Origin: a bacterium
GTDB taxonomy: Bacteria; Desulfobacterota; Binatia; DP-6
Reading direction: 5' to 3'
Assembly: GCA_026129405.1 (NCBI GenBank)
Contig: JAHCID010000001.1
Coordinates: forward strand, 899,237-963,236
Length of the DNA: 64,000 nt
The notes under the pieces were generated by a model. The model saw only the letters and a program-made list of their open reading frames with translations. It was not told the origin of the DNA and made no database searches. The position numbers were made by a program, and so were the translations under genes. Shown here piece after piece: positions 8,070 to 15,938 of the stretch. Every line of letters starts with the position of its first letter. Within the stretch, counting starts at the first letter, position 1.

Positions 8070-9637
8070 GCGATCCCCTGCGCCACGCGCAGCGCGTTGG
8101 CCATGATCGTGATCTGGGGGTTGACCCCGGTGTTGGTCGGCAGGCCGGAGGCGTCGACCACCCACAGGCCGCGCACGCCGCGCACGGCGCCGGCCTCGTC
8201 GCACACGTCGCCCATCGCGGCGCCGCCGAAGAGGTGCACGGCGTAGAGCAGGGCGAAGTCGCCCGGGCGGCGGGCGGCGGCGTCGATCGTGACCAGGTCG
8301 GACTCGCTGCGGACGGGCGGCAGGCCGTTCACCGGCAGCCACACCTCGTCGGCACCCGCGGCCAGGTAGGCGCGCGCCGACTCGCGCATGCCGACGCGCA
8401 GCCGCTCCATGTCCTCGGGCAGCAGCGCGTAGGCGACGCGGCCCTCGGCGTCGATGCGGCCGCGGCTGCGATCGTGGGCGACGACGAGCGCGCGGGCGAG
8501 GTGGGGCAGCTGCGCGAGCGCGTCGGCGTGGGCGGGGCCGAAGCCGGGTAGGGCGGTGGCGGTCGCGAGCGGCGACGCCGCCACGCTCTCGATCATGACG
8601 CCCGGCCCCCGGTTGCCGTTGACGTCGCTGAACTCGTGCACGACGAACGCCATCGTCGGTCCGTAGTAGGCGTGCACGGGCATGGGGAAGCGCGCCGACA
8701 CGTGCGTGCTCGAATGCACCGTCACCCCGTCGCCCGCCGCGATCCCGCTGCGCTGCAGGAGCGGCGGCGTCCCGAGCACGCCGGCGCCGAGGCACACGCG
8801 CGGGGTTTCGACGACGAGCGGCCGGCCGTCGGCGCCGCGGGCCTCCACCGCGCTGACGGCGCCCGCGCCGAGGCGCAGGCGCTCGACCCGCGTCGACGCC
8901 AGCACCCGCGCCTTCGCCTGCTCCGCGCGCGGTACGTAGGTGACGAGCGTCGACTGCTTCGCGTTGCTCGGGCAGCCGAAGTTGCACAGGCCGAGGTTCA
9001 CGCAGTCGCGCACGCTGCGCGGCGCGGCGCCGGCGGCCCAGCCGAGCCGCTTGGCGCCGCGCTCGAGCAGGCGGGCGTTGCGGTTCATGTGGTCGGAGCC
9101 GGTGGGCTCGGCGTGCACGTCGGCCCAGGCGGCGTCGACGAACGGCGCCATCGCGGCCTCGGTGAAGCCGGCGAGCCCGTGCCGGTCGCGCCACGCGGCG
9201 AGGATCTCCGGCGGCGGGCGGAAGCAGAGCGCGTCGTTGATGACCGTCGAGCCGCCGACGCAGGCGCCGGCGTAGAGCGTCATGCCGGCGTCGGTCGCGC
9301 CCAGCGCCCACAGGCGGGCGGTCATCTCGGCTTCGTCGCCCGTGAAGTCGCCGGCCTCGACGCGCGGCCCGGCCTCGAGGACGACGACGTCGAGGCCCTT
9401 CTCGGCGAGGACGGCCGCCGCCGGACCACCGCCGGCGCCGGTGCCCACGACGACCACATCGGCGCGCAGGCTCAGGCCGGCCTCCCGGGGGCGCGCGCCG
9501 GTGCGCGACGCGGGATCGACGAGGCCATGCGGCTGCGTAGCACCCGGTCCGCCGCTGTGCCACGCCCGCGCGTGCTCGGGATGGGCTCGGCACCGCGTGT
9601 GCCGCTCGCGGGGGCGATCGTGATAGCGCTCCCGCAT
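8066..9637 (-). CDS. GMC family FAD oxidoreductase
   Basis: A flavoprotein of the glucose-methanol-choline family, up to 523 residues from the ATG at 9637. FAD is bound by VVVVGTGAGGGPAAAVLAEK near residue 61, followed by VLEAGP and the GGSTVIND loop. A Cys cluster (CVNLGLCNFGC, C-x5-C-x3-C) resembles that of gluconate-type and long-chain alcohol GMC enzymes. The C-terminus has the catalytic His in YAVHLFGGAAMGD and the NPQITIMANALR end motif. The first 55 residues are not conserved-looking, so a later non-ATG start is possible. The ATG shares the bases CATG with the start of a plus-strand locus. It oxidises an alcohol or sugar, probably in the periplasm with the coupled Tat subunit. Confidence 0.8.
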   Translation of the reverse strand: MRERYHDRPRERHTRCRAHPEHARAWHSGGPGATQPHGLVDPASRTGARPREAGLSLRADVVVVGTGAGGGPAAAVLAEKGLDVVVLEAGPRVEAGDFTGDEAEMTARLWALGATDAGMTLYAGACVGGSTVINDALCFRPPPEILAAWRDRHGLAGFTEAAMAPFVDAAWADVHAEPTGSDHMNRNARLLERGAKRLGWAAGAAPRSVRDCVNLGLCNFGCPSNAKQSTLVTYVPRAEQAKARVLASTRVERLRLGAGAVSAVEARGADGRPLVVETPRVCLGAGVLGTPPLLQRSGIAAGDGVTVHSSTHVSARFPMPVHAYYGPTMAFVVHEFSDVNGNRGPGVMIESVAASPLATATALPGFGPAHADALAQLPHLARALVVAHDRSRGRIDAEGRVAYALLPEDMERLRVGMRESARAYLAAGADEVWLPVNGLPPVRSESDLVTIDAAARRPGDFALLYAVHLFGGAAMGDVCDEAGAVRGVRGLWVVDASGLPTNTGVNPQITIMANALRVAQGIA

Positions 9638-10086
9638 GGGAGGCCACCGCCGGCTGCTCACGCGCCGCACGTTTCTGCGTCGTGCCGTCGAGGGGACGGC
9701 GCTGCTCGCCGCCGCCCCGAGGCCCGGCGCCGCGGCTCGTGATCCACCTCGGCGCGAGCCTCGCGGCGATGGCGGACGACGGGAAGGGCGGCCGCGTGCT
9801 CGCACCGCTGCGTCTGGTTGCCGACGATCTCGATCCGGCGGCGCGCGCCGCCGTGCATGCGGCGCTGGCGCCGGCGGGGTTCGTGCCGATGTCGTCGGGT
9901 ACGTTCGCGGGCGAGGGCGCGCTCCGGCAGGGCCGTGGCGCGCCGGTCCTGTCGTTCTCGGGGACGTTCCCGCTCTTCCACACGCCGGACGGCGTGCCGG
10001 CGCGCACGATCGAGCCGGGCGCGCTGGCCCTCGTCTTCGGCGCCGTCGCCCAGGCGGCGGACGCCGCCCTCGCCGCCGGCTCCTGA
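9636..10086 (+). pseudogene. Tat-signal protein with a frame break between signal and mature region
   Basis: From the ATG at 9636 the frame encodes a twin-arginine signal (LLTRRTFLRRAVEGTALLAAA). After about 9705-9735 that frame loses normal codon usage, while the frame one base ahead becomes strongly GC3-rich and reads LVIHLGASLAAMADDGK through to a TGA at 10084-10086. Joined across one extra base near the run gccccg, the two give a protein of about 149 residues with no recognised family. Either this is a real pseudogene, a sequencing or assembly indel, or the mature part starts at the GTG at 9739 without a signal. Its start codon overlaps that of the divergent GMC gene. Confidence 0.55.
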
Positions 10087-10122
10087 CGGAGCGCGGCGAC
10101 GGAGGCTGCCGTGAGCGCGCGG

Positions 10123-10278
10123 CTACCCCGCGCTCACCGGCGCAGGACGGGGCGCGTGCGCTGCAGGGGATCCCAACCAGGCGCGTCGTCCGCGCAGTAC
10201 GAGCGCCGCGAGGAGCAGTAGCAGGCACAAGACGGCGAGCACCGTCTTGCGGCGCCGACCCTCCTTTCGGGAGATCAT
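10123..10278 (-). CDS. Possible 51-residue single-pass membrane protein
   Basis: A short reading frame fills part of the 316-base gap between 10087 and 10402. It starts MISRKEGRRRKTVLAVLCLL, a basic head followed by one long Leu/Ala helix, then a short Pro/Ala-rich tail ending at 10123. That positive-inside design is typical of small membrane peptides. There is no ribosome site upstream of the ATG. An aaaggaggg sequence lies inside the first codons, so a later GTG start is possible. The rest of the gap (10279-10402, the leader side) shows nothing recognisable. Confidence 0.35.
   Translation of the reverse strand: MISRKEGRRRKTVLAVLCLLLLLAALVLRGRRAWLGSPAAHAPRPAPVSAG
10228..10249. repeat. Perfect 8-bp inverted repeat with 6-base loop
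   Basis: CAAGACGG at 10228-10235 pairs with CCGTCTTG at 10242-10249. It lies within the small reading frame above and about 150 bases beyond the end of the SDR gene. It could be a transcription terminator for that gene, although no T run follows on either strand, or a chance effect of coding sequence. Confidence 0.4.
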
Positions 10279-10402
10279 CGCCGGGGCGGCCGCGCGCCAC
10301 GATGCGCGCGACCGCCCGTTGGTCGGAGGGGAGGGGGCACGATCCCTTCGACGCTCGAACCGCGGCTGGCATTCGACGACGTGACGGGCGGCGGCGCCGG
10401 GG

Positions 10403-11302
10403 CTACATGAACACGGGCTCGCGCGGGTTGTCGCCGAACAGCTCGTCCTTGCGCGCGAGGATGTCGGCGGCGCTGAACGCGTCGTTTCGCGCGATCGAGC
10501 CGACGACGTGCCAGCCGCGGACGAGCGTCACGTTGCCGCCCCAGACGATGAATCCCTGGCCGTTCACGTCGCCCGCCTGCTCGCTCGCGAGTGCGACGAC
10601 GAGCTGCGCCGGCCACGCCGGATGGAAGGCGTCGAAGCCGCTCTCCGGCTTGTCGAACATGGAGCTGTTCGGCATCGAGTCGGTCATGCGCGTGCGCGCC
10701 CGCGGCGCGATGAAGTTCGCGGTGACCCCGTAGCGGCCCATCTCGCGCGCCGTGCTGATCGTCAGCGCCGCGATCGCCGCCTTGGCCATGGCGTAGTTGC
10801 TGTTGCCGGCGGTGCCCATGAGCCCGGCCTCGGACGAGGTGTTGACGATGCGGCCGAAGACGCTGCCCGACGCCTTCGCCGCCGCCCGCCAGCGCGTGCT
10901 CGCGTGGTGCGTCATGGCGAAGTGGCCCTTGCAGTGGACGCGCATGACGAGGTCGAACTCCTCTTCGGTCATGTTGAACATCATCCGGTCGCGCAGCACG
11001 CCGGCGTTGTTCACGACGACGTCGAGGCGTCCGTAGGTGTCGTAGGCCTGCTCGATCGTGCGCCGCGCGCCGTCCCACGAGCCGACGTCCTCGCCGTTCA
11101 CGGCGCCGGTGCCGCCGGCCTTCACGATCTCGTCGACCACCTGCTGCGCGGGCGAGGCGTCGGTGCCCTCGCCGGCGAGCGAGGTGCCGATGTCGTTGAC
11201 GACGACCTTCGCGCCGGCCGCGGCGAGCGCCAGCGCCTCCTCGCGGCCGAGCCCGCGCCCGGCGCCCGTGACGATCGCGACCTTTCCATCGAGCAGTCCC
11301 AT
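10403..11302 (-). CDS. Short-chain dehydrogenase/reductase
   Basis: 299 residues of the classical SDR family. It has TGAGRGLG (residues 12-19) for NAD(P), NNAGV (98-102), the catalytic Ser near 156 and the Tyr170-x3-Lys174 pair in NYAMAK. The Asp in the VVVNDIG strand end and the extended C-terminal part resemble the dehydrogenase unit of multifunctional enzyme type 2 proteins of beta-oxidation, so a 3-hydroxyacyl-CoA or similar substrate is plausible but not shown. The ATG is preceded by a very strong ribosome site (aaggagga) that sits inside a perfect hairpin (separate entry). Confidence 0.85.
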   Translation of the reverse strand: MGLLDGKVAIVTGAGRGLGREEALALAAAGAKVVVNDIGTSLAGEGTDASPAQQVVDEIVKAGGTGAVNGEDVGSWDGARRTIEQAYDTYGRLDVVVNNAGVLRDRMMFNMTEEEFDLVMRVHCKGHFAMTHHASTRWRAAAKASGSVFGRIVNTSSEAGLMGTAGNSNYAMAKAAIAALTISTAREMGRYGVTANFIAPRARTRMTDSMPNSSMFDKPESGFDAFHPAWPAQLVVALASEQAGDVNGQGFIVWGGNVTLVRGWHVVGSIARNDAFSAADILARKDELFGDNPREPVFM

Positions 11303-11323
11303 CGGTCCTCCTTCCGAGGACCG
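11303..11323 (-). promoter_or_regulatory. Hairpin enclosing the ribosome binding site of the SDR gene
   Basis: On the minus strand the bases directly before the ATG read CGGTCCTC-GGAAG-GAGGACCG, an 8-bp perfect stem with a 5-base loop and no gap to the start codon. The aaggagga Shine-Dalgarno spans the loop and the 3' arm, so ribosome access requires opening the stem. This could be a thermometer-like or protein-controlled element, or an accidental self-complement. Confidence 0.5.
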
Positions 11324-11395
11324 GGGGACTAGTGCGGGGGCGGGCCGGCCGTCAAACCGCGGGGAGTCGACGCCGCTCGGCGGCGCATGCCGCGC

Positions 11396-12034
11396 CTACA
11401 GCGTGCGGCCGTACTGTGCGATGCCCGGGCAGCCCATGAGCTCCGCGAACTCGGGGTGCGTGCGCTCGCGCTGGAGCGTGAAGCCGGTCTTCTCGTAGGC
11501 GCGGCGCGCCGGGTCGTTGCCCATGAGAATGGAGATCTGTGCGTCGCGGTAGCCGGCCCGGCGGCCGCGCGCGAGGATCTCCTCGAGCAGGGCGTCGACC
11601 AGGCCGCGGCGGCGAAACTCCGGTCGCGTCGCGACCCACTCGACGATCCAGGTGCCGGCGGGCTGGTCGGGAACGCAGGTGAGGAACGGCTTGAAGCGCG
11701 CGTCGGCGGCGAGCATCTGCTCCGGCGTCCAGTCCATCGCCGACAGCTCGCTTGCCACCGCGGCGTCGACGTCGGCGACGCGGGCCGCGTCGTACGCCGA
11801 CAGTGCCGCCGCGGGCGTGCCGTCGACCTCGGCGAGCAGGAAGCCGCGCCAGTGGCAGAACGTCGCCGGCTCGACGCGCGTCAGGCGCTCGATGAACGCG
11901 AGCACGTCGGGTTCCGGCGCGTCGAGGCTGATGTCCCACGCGCCGCGCGGCAGGTGCGAGCGCGACGCGGCGAGGATGGTCCAGGCGACGAAGTCGCGGT
12001 CGGCGGCGGTGGCGGGGCGGATGGTGGTCGACAT
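11396..12034 (-). CDS. GNAT family N-acetyltransferase
   Basis: 212 residues. The acetyl-CoA binding motif A is seen as WVATRPEFRRRGLVDALLEE (R-R-x-G), followed by ARRAYEKTGF of motif B. The N-terminus IRPATAADRDFVAWTIL is typical of GNAT proteins. The substrate is unknown. It is encoded on the same strand as plsB, 18 bases downstream of its stop codon, so the two are probably cotranscribed. No strong ribosome site is seen before the ATG at 12034. Confidence 0.8.
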   Translation of the reverse strand: MSTTIRPATAADRDFVAWTILAASRSHLPRGAWDISLDAPEPDVLAFIERLTRVEPATFCHWRGFLLAEVDGTPAAALSAYDAARVADVDAAVASELSAMDWTPEQMLAADARFKPFLTCVPDQPAGTWIVEWVATRPEFRRRGLVDALLEEILARGRRAGYRDAQISILMGNDPARRAYEKTGFTLQRERTHPEFAELMGCPGIAQYGRTL

Positions 12035-12052
12035 GCGATCCTCGCTTCGGTG

Positions 12053-14419
12053 TCAGGGAATGAGGCCGGCGACGCGCGACTGCGCCAGCACCTCGATCGC
12101 GTCGGCGCGTCGTACGACGGCGCGGATCTCGGCGGCGAACGCGCGCCGCCGGACCGCGAGGTCGGGCGGACCGGGGTCGAGGAGGCCGCGGTTCTTCGCC
12201 AGGCGCAGCGCCGTTTCGAACAGGACCTTCGAGATCGACTCGGCGTTCCCGATGCGGCGCTGGAGCAGGTACTGCTGGCCGAGGCCGAGACAGCGGCTCA
12301 CGAAGGCGTTCTGGTCGAAGGCCGCGGTGGGATCCTCGCGCTCCAGCATGTCGCCGACGACGAGGTACGCGTGCAGGAACGGGCGCAGGACGCGGTGGGC
12401 GTTGAACGGCCGGAAGCGGCGCACGACGGTGCGGATCGCGTCGGCGCCGACCAGCATCGCCGACTCCCACTTCGGGTCGTGCAGCACGATCTCGTCGCGC
12501 AGCTCGACGCGGAAGCGGTCCTTCTCCTGGAAGAAGAACTCGAACTTGAGGAGATCGCGCAGGCGCATCGCCTCGTCCCAGAGGGCGGTGCGCCGGTCGC
12601 CGACGTCGTCCTCGGCGGCGCGCAGCAGCGCGAGCTCGGCGATCGCGGCGTTGACGAAGAAGTGGATCACCGTGTTGCGGTAGTACGCCGCGGTTAGGTG
12701 CTGCTGCGGCGCGACGGCGTACACCGGCTCCGGGCCGCCGGTGTAGACCGTGACGACGCCGTTCGCGACCAGCTCGTCGAGGATCGCCTGCACGCCCGCC
12801 GGCGTGTCGAGGTCGAGGGGCACCGTCGTGGGCAGCCCGCGGCGGCGCACGTAGAAGACGAGGTTGCCGAGCGCGACGACCAGCTCGGGCACGCTCATGG
12901 CGCGGTCGCCGCGGCCGAGCAGCGCGAGCGCGATCAGCGCGGTCGGCGTGATCGGCGTCACCGCGTTGATGCGCACCGACATCTCGAACGCCAGCTTCTG
13001 GATCGCCAGCGTGTCCTCGTCGTGATCGGCCTGCGTGTCGTGGTCGGCGAGCGGATCGACCGGACCGACGAGCTTCGCGAGCGAGAGCGGCTCGCCGAAG
13101 CGGATGTAGATGTCGCCGAAGCGGCGGCGCAGCCCGCGCACGACGCCGACGAACCAGCCGAAGCTCTCGCGCTCCTTCGTGCCGCCGCGTTGCTCGGCGG
13201 TGTAGGCGCCGACGTCCTGGATCTGGTCGTACGCGATCGCGACCGGGATCAGGAACACGTCCTCGCTACGGCCGCGGCGGTAGGCGTCGACGACGTTGGC
13301 GAGCAGCCCGAAGCGCGGCGGCAGCAGCTTTCCCGAGCGCGAGCGCCCGCCTTCGATGTACCACTCGAGCGGGAAGCGCTTCTCGATGAGGTAGTCGATG
13401 TAGAGGCGCAGGACGAGCTTGTAGACCAGGTTGTCCTTGAAGGTGCGGCGAATGAAGAACACGCCGCTGCGCCGCACGAGCGGTCCCACCGGGAAGAAGT
13501 TCATGTTGATGCCGCCGGCGGTGTGGTTCGGCGGGTGGCCGTTCTCGTGCAGCGCGTACTGGAGCACGAGATGATCGAGGTTCGACTTGTGCGACGGCAG
13601 GAACACCACCGGATAGCGCTGCGCGAGGGCGTAGACGCGCTCCAGCTCGGCGCGGTCGTAGTGCAGCGCCTCGCCGTACGCCTGCGTGTAGAGCAGGCGG
13701 ATCAGCTGCGCGACGACGTCGATGACGTACGGGCTGTGCGTCGCCGCGATCTCGTGCAGGTACCTCTCGGCTTCGCGCCGCACCGAGGCGGGCGGGCGGC
13801 CGAGCTGCTGTGCCAGCCGCGCGACGCCGCCGGCGAAGTTCGGGCGGGCGAGGATGTCCTCGTGGACGAAGCGCGGCACCTTGTAGCGCAGCCCGCGCAT
13901 GCGGCGCTCCGCGCGCTCGAGCGCCAGCGCCGCCTGGCGCGCGACGAAGTCGGCGAGTCCCGTCGTCTCGCTGCCGCCGGCGCCGCCGGCCTTGCGCCAG
14001 CGCTCGCGCAGCTCGGAGAGGCGCGCGGCGTCGCCGAAGACGACCTGGCAGCGGCCGGGCTTGTGCTTCACGAGCATCTGGCGCAGCGCGCCCGGATCAC
14101 GCGGATCGCCGGTCATGAGGAGCCGCAGCAGCCGGCGCCGCGGGCCGCCGGGGCGTTTGACGGCCATCCACGCGACCCGCAGGGGCGTGAAGAGCGGATC
14201 GTCGTCGGCGGCGACCGCGGCCTCGAGCCGGCGATCGAGATCGCGCCGACGCCGGTGCCGGCGCGAGGGTGGGATCGCGATCGCTTCGAACGGGCCCGGC
14301 GGCGGATTGTCGTGGATGTGCTCGAGCAGCAGACGGCGCTCGATGCCGCTCGAGGCGTCGAGCAGGAACACGACGCGACGCGCCTGCTCGGGCTCGCTGC
14401 GAAGCTGCGGGATCCCCAT
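12053..14419 (-). CDS. plsB: Glycerol-3-phosphate 1-O-acyltransferase
   Basis: 788 residues, close to the 807 of the E. coli enzyme, which puts the first acyl chain on glycerol 3-phosphate at the inner membrane. The four acyltransferase blocks are present: PSHKSNLDHL with the catalytic His277 and Asp282, NFFPVGPLVRRSGVFFIRR, WYIEGGRSRSGK, and VFLIPVAIAYD. The long N-terminal region is typical of PlsB and absent in PlsC. The ATG at 14419 is preferred, and a GTG two codons earlier is possible. It is divergent from the HAD-PlsC fusion gene, with 88 bases between the starts, so both glycerolipid acyltransferases may share a control region. Confidence 0.93.
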   Translation of the reverse strand: MGIPQLRSEPEQARRVVFLLDASSGIERRLLLEHIHDNPPPGPFEAIAIPPSRRHRRRRDLDRRLEAAVAADDDPLFTPLRVAWMAVKRPGGPRRRLLRLLMTGDPRDPGALRQMLVKHKPGRCQVVFGDAARLSELRERWRKAGGAGGSETTGLADFVARQAALALERAERRMRGLRYKVPRFVHEDILARPNFAGGVARLAQQLGRPPASVRREAERYLHEIAATHSPYVIDVVAQLIRLLYTQAYGEALHYDRAELERVYALAQRYPVVFLPSHKSNLDHLVLQYALHENGHPPNHTAGGINMNFFPVGPLVRRSGVFFIRRTFKDNLVYKLVLRLYIDYLIEKRFPLEWYIEGGRSRSGKLLPPRFGLLANVVDAYRRGRSEDVFLIPVAIAYDQIQDVGAYTAEQRGGTKERESFGWFVGVVRGLRRRFGDIYIRFGEPLSLAKLVGPVDPLADHDTQADHDEDTLAIQKLAFEMSVRINAVTPITPTALIALALLGRGDRAMSVPELVVALGNLVFYVRRRGLPTTVPLDLDTPAGVQAILDELVANGVVTVYTGGPEPVYAVAPQQHLTAAYYRNTVIHFFVNAAIAELALLRAAEDDVGDRRTALWDEAMRLRDLLKFEFFFQEKDRFRVELRDEIVLHDPKWESAMLVGADAIRTVVRRFRPFNAHRVLRPFLHAYLVVGDMLEREDPTAAFDQNAFVSRCLGLGQQYLLQRRIGNAESISKVLFETALRLAKNRGLLDPGPPDLAVRRRAFAAEIRAVVRRADAIEVLAQSRVAGLIP

Positions 14420-14507
14420 GGCCACGCCGCCAGAAGTCTAGTCCCAACCCGCCGTCGAGTGGTAGCGCTGGACCGTCCGCGCGGGCCGGCGCTATGTTCG
14501 CCGCACC

Positions 14508-15938
14508 GTGTCGACGATGGCGGATCTGGTGCGCGAGATCGAGGCGAGTCCCTCGGGATCGCACGTGGGCGCCTTCTTCGATCTCGATCGTACCCTGATC
14601 GCCGGCTTCTCGGTCCTCACCTTCGTGATGGACGGCATCGTCACCGGGCGGATCGGCGCGACCGGCCTCGGCCTGACGATGCTCGCGGGCCTGCGCTTCC
14701 AGCTCGGGCAGCTGCCCTTCAGCGACTTCGTCACCGAGACGCTCGCCCTCCTGCGGGGCGAATCGGAGGCGGCGTTCCGCGAGCTGGGCGACCGCGTCTT
14801 CGCAGAGCGGCTCGCGGCGGACCTCTACCCCGAGGCCCGCGTCCTCGTGGCGGCGCACCGGCGCAAGGGGCACACGGTGGCGATCGTCTCCTCGGCGACG
14901 CCCTACCAGACGGATCCGGTGGCGCGGGAGCTCGGCATCGAGCACGTCCTCTGTACGCGGCTCGGCGTCGCCGACGGGGTGTTCACGGGACGGATCGCGG
15001 GCGATCCGTGCTACGGAGTGGGGAAACGGGTGGCCGCCGAGGCGCTGGCGGGGGAGCGGGGGGTCGAGATGGCGGAGAGCTTCTTCTACACGGACAGCGA
15101 CGAGGACCTGCCGCTCCTCGAGGCGGTGGGGAGGCCGCGGCCCACGAACCCGAACCGCGGTCTCGCCGCCGAGGCGGTGCGCCGCGGCTGGCCGCAGCGC
15201 ACGTTCACGACGCGCGGCCTGCCCGGACCCGTCGAGGTCGTGCGCACGGGCCTGGCGCTCGGCAGCCTCGTGCCGTCGTTGCTGATGGGTGTACCGGTCG
15301 CAGTGCTCGAGGGACGCTGGCGCGCGGCGATCAACGTCGCCGCGACGATCTGGGGCGAGCTCGGCACGGGTCTCGCCGGCATCCACCTCAACGTGGAGGG
15401 CGAGGAGCACCTCTGGGCGCGGCGGCCGGCCGTGTTCACGTTCAACCACCAGAGCGCGGTCGAGACGCTGCTCCTGTGTCGGCTCCTGCGCCGCGACTTC
15501 GTCGCGATCGCGAAGCAGGAGGTGAAGAGCAACCCGTTCTTCGGGCCGGTGTTCGCGCTCGCCGGCGTCGTCTTCATCGACCGCTTCAACCGCGAGCGTG
15601 CGATCCAGGCGCTGGCGCCGGCGGTGCAGGCGCTGCGCGAGGGGCTGTCGCTCGCCATCGCGCCGGAGGGCACGCGTAGCGCGACGGGCAAGCTCGGTGC
15701 CTTCAAGAAGGGCGCCTTCCACCTGTCGATCGCCGCCGGCGTGCCGATCGTGCCGATCGTCTTCCGCAACACGGTCGACGCGCTGCCGAAGCACGGCATC
15801 ATCGCGCGGCCGTCGGAGATCGACGTCGTCGTGCACCCGCCGATCGAGACCGGCAGGCTCTCGGTGCACGACGTCGACCGCCTCATGGCCGAGGTCGAGC
15901 GGCTCTACCAGGACACCCTGGCGTCGTGGTCAAGCTGA
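14508..15938 (+). CDS. HAD-IB phosphatase fused to 1-acyl-glycerol-3-phosphate acyltransferase (PlsC)
   Basis: 476 residues. Residues 20-215 are a HAD subfamily IB phosphatase: nucleophile Asp25 and Asp27 in FFDLDRTL, VSSATP around 127-132, and DSDEDLPLLEAVG. Residues 300-475 are a PlsC acyltransferase: NHQSAVETLL, FIDRFNRERA, APEGTRS and a VPIVPIVF segment. The first block is H-x4-E (His314, Glu319) where the family norm is H-x4-D. Such fusions may make phosphatidic acid and act on a phosphoester in one chain. The start is GTG at 14508, with an in-frame ATG at 14517. The end overlaps the EthD gene by 13 bases. Confidence 0.88.
   Translation: MSTMADLVREIEASPSGSHVGAFFDLDRTLIAGFSVLTFVMDGIVTGRIGATGLGLTMLAGLRFQLGQLPFSDFVTETLALLRGESEAAFRELGDRVFAERLAADLYPEARVLVAAHRRKGHTVAIVSSATPYQTDPVARELGIEHVLCTRLGVADGVFTGRIAGDPCYGVGKRVAAEALAGERGVEMAESFFYTDSDEDLPLLEAVGRPRPTNPNRGLAAEAVRRGWPQRTFTTRGLPGPVEVVRTGLALGSLVPSLLMGVPVAVLEGRWRAAINVAATIWGELGTGLAGIHLNVEGEEHLWARRPAVFTFNHQSAVETLLLCRLLRRDFVAIAKQEVKSNPFFGPVFALAGVVFIDRFNRERAIQALAPAVQALREGLSLAIAPEGTRSATGKLGAFKKGAFHLSIAAGVPIVPIVFRNTVDALPKHGIIARPSEIDVVVHPPIETGRLSVHDVDRLMAEVERLYQDTLASWSS

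Noticed and set aside
9636-10733. A 365-residue extension of the Tat-signal frame past 9740
   Set aside because: After about 9735 this frame is Arg-rich with poor codon bias and runs antisense through the SDR gene end. The adjacent frame carries the gene-like sequence.
12698-15679. A 993-residue plus-strand frame across plsB and HAD-PlsC
   Set aside because: In DNA this GC-rich, frames opposite real genes stay open. The composition is Arg/Ala/Glu-rich with no domain, and plsB on the other strand has all motifs.
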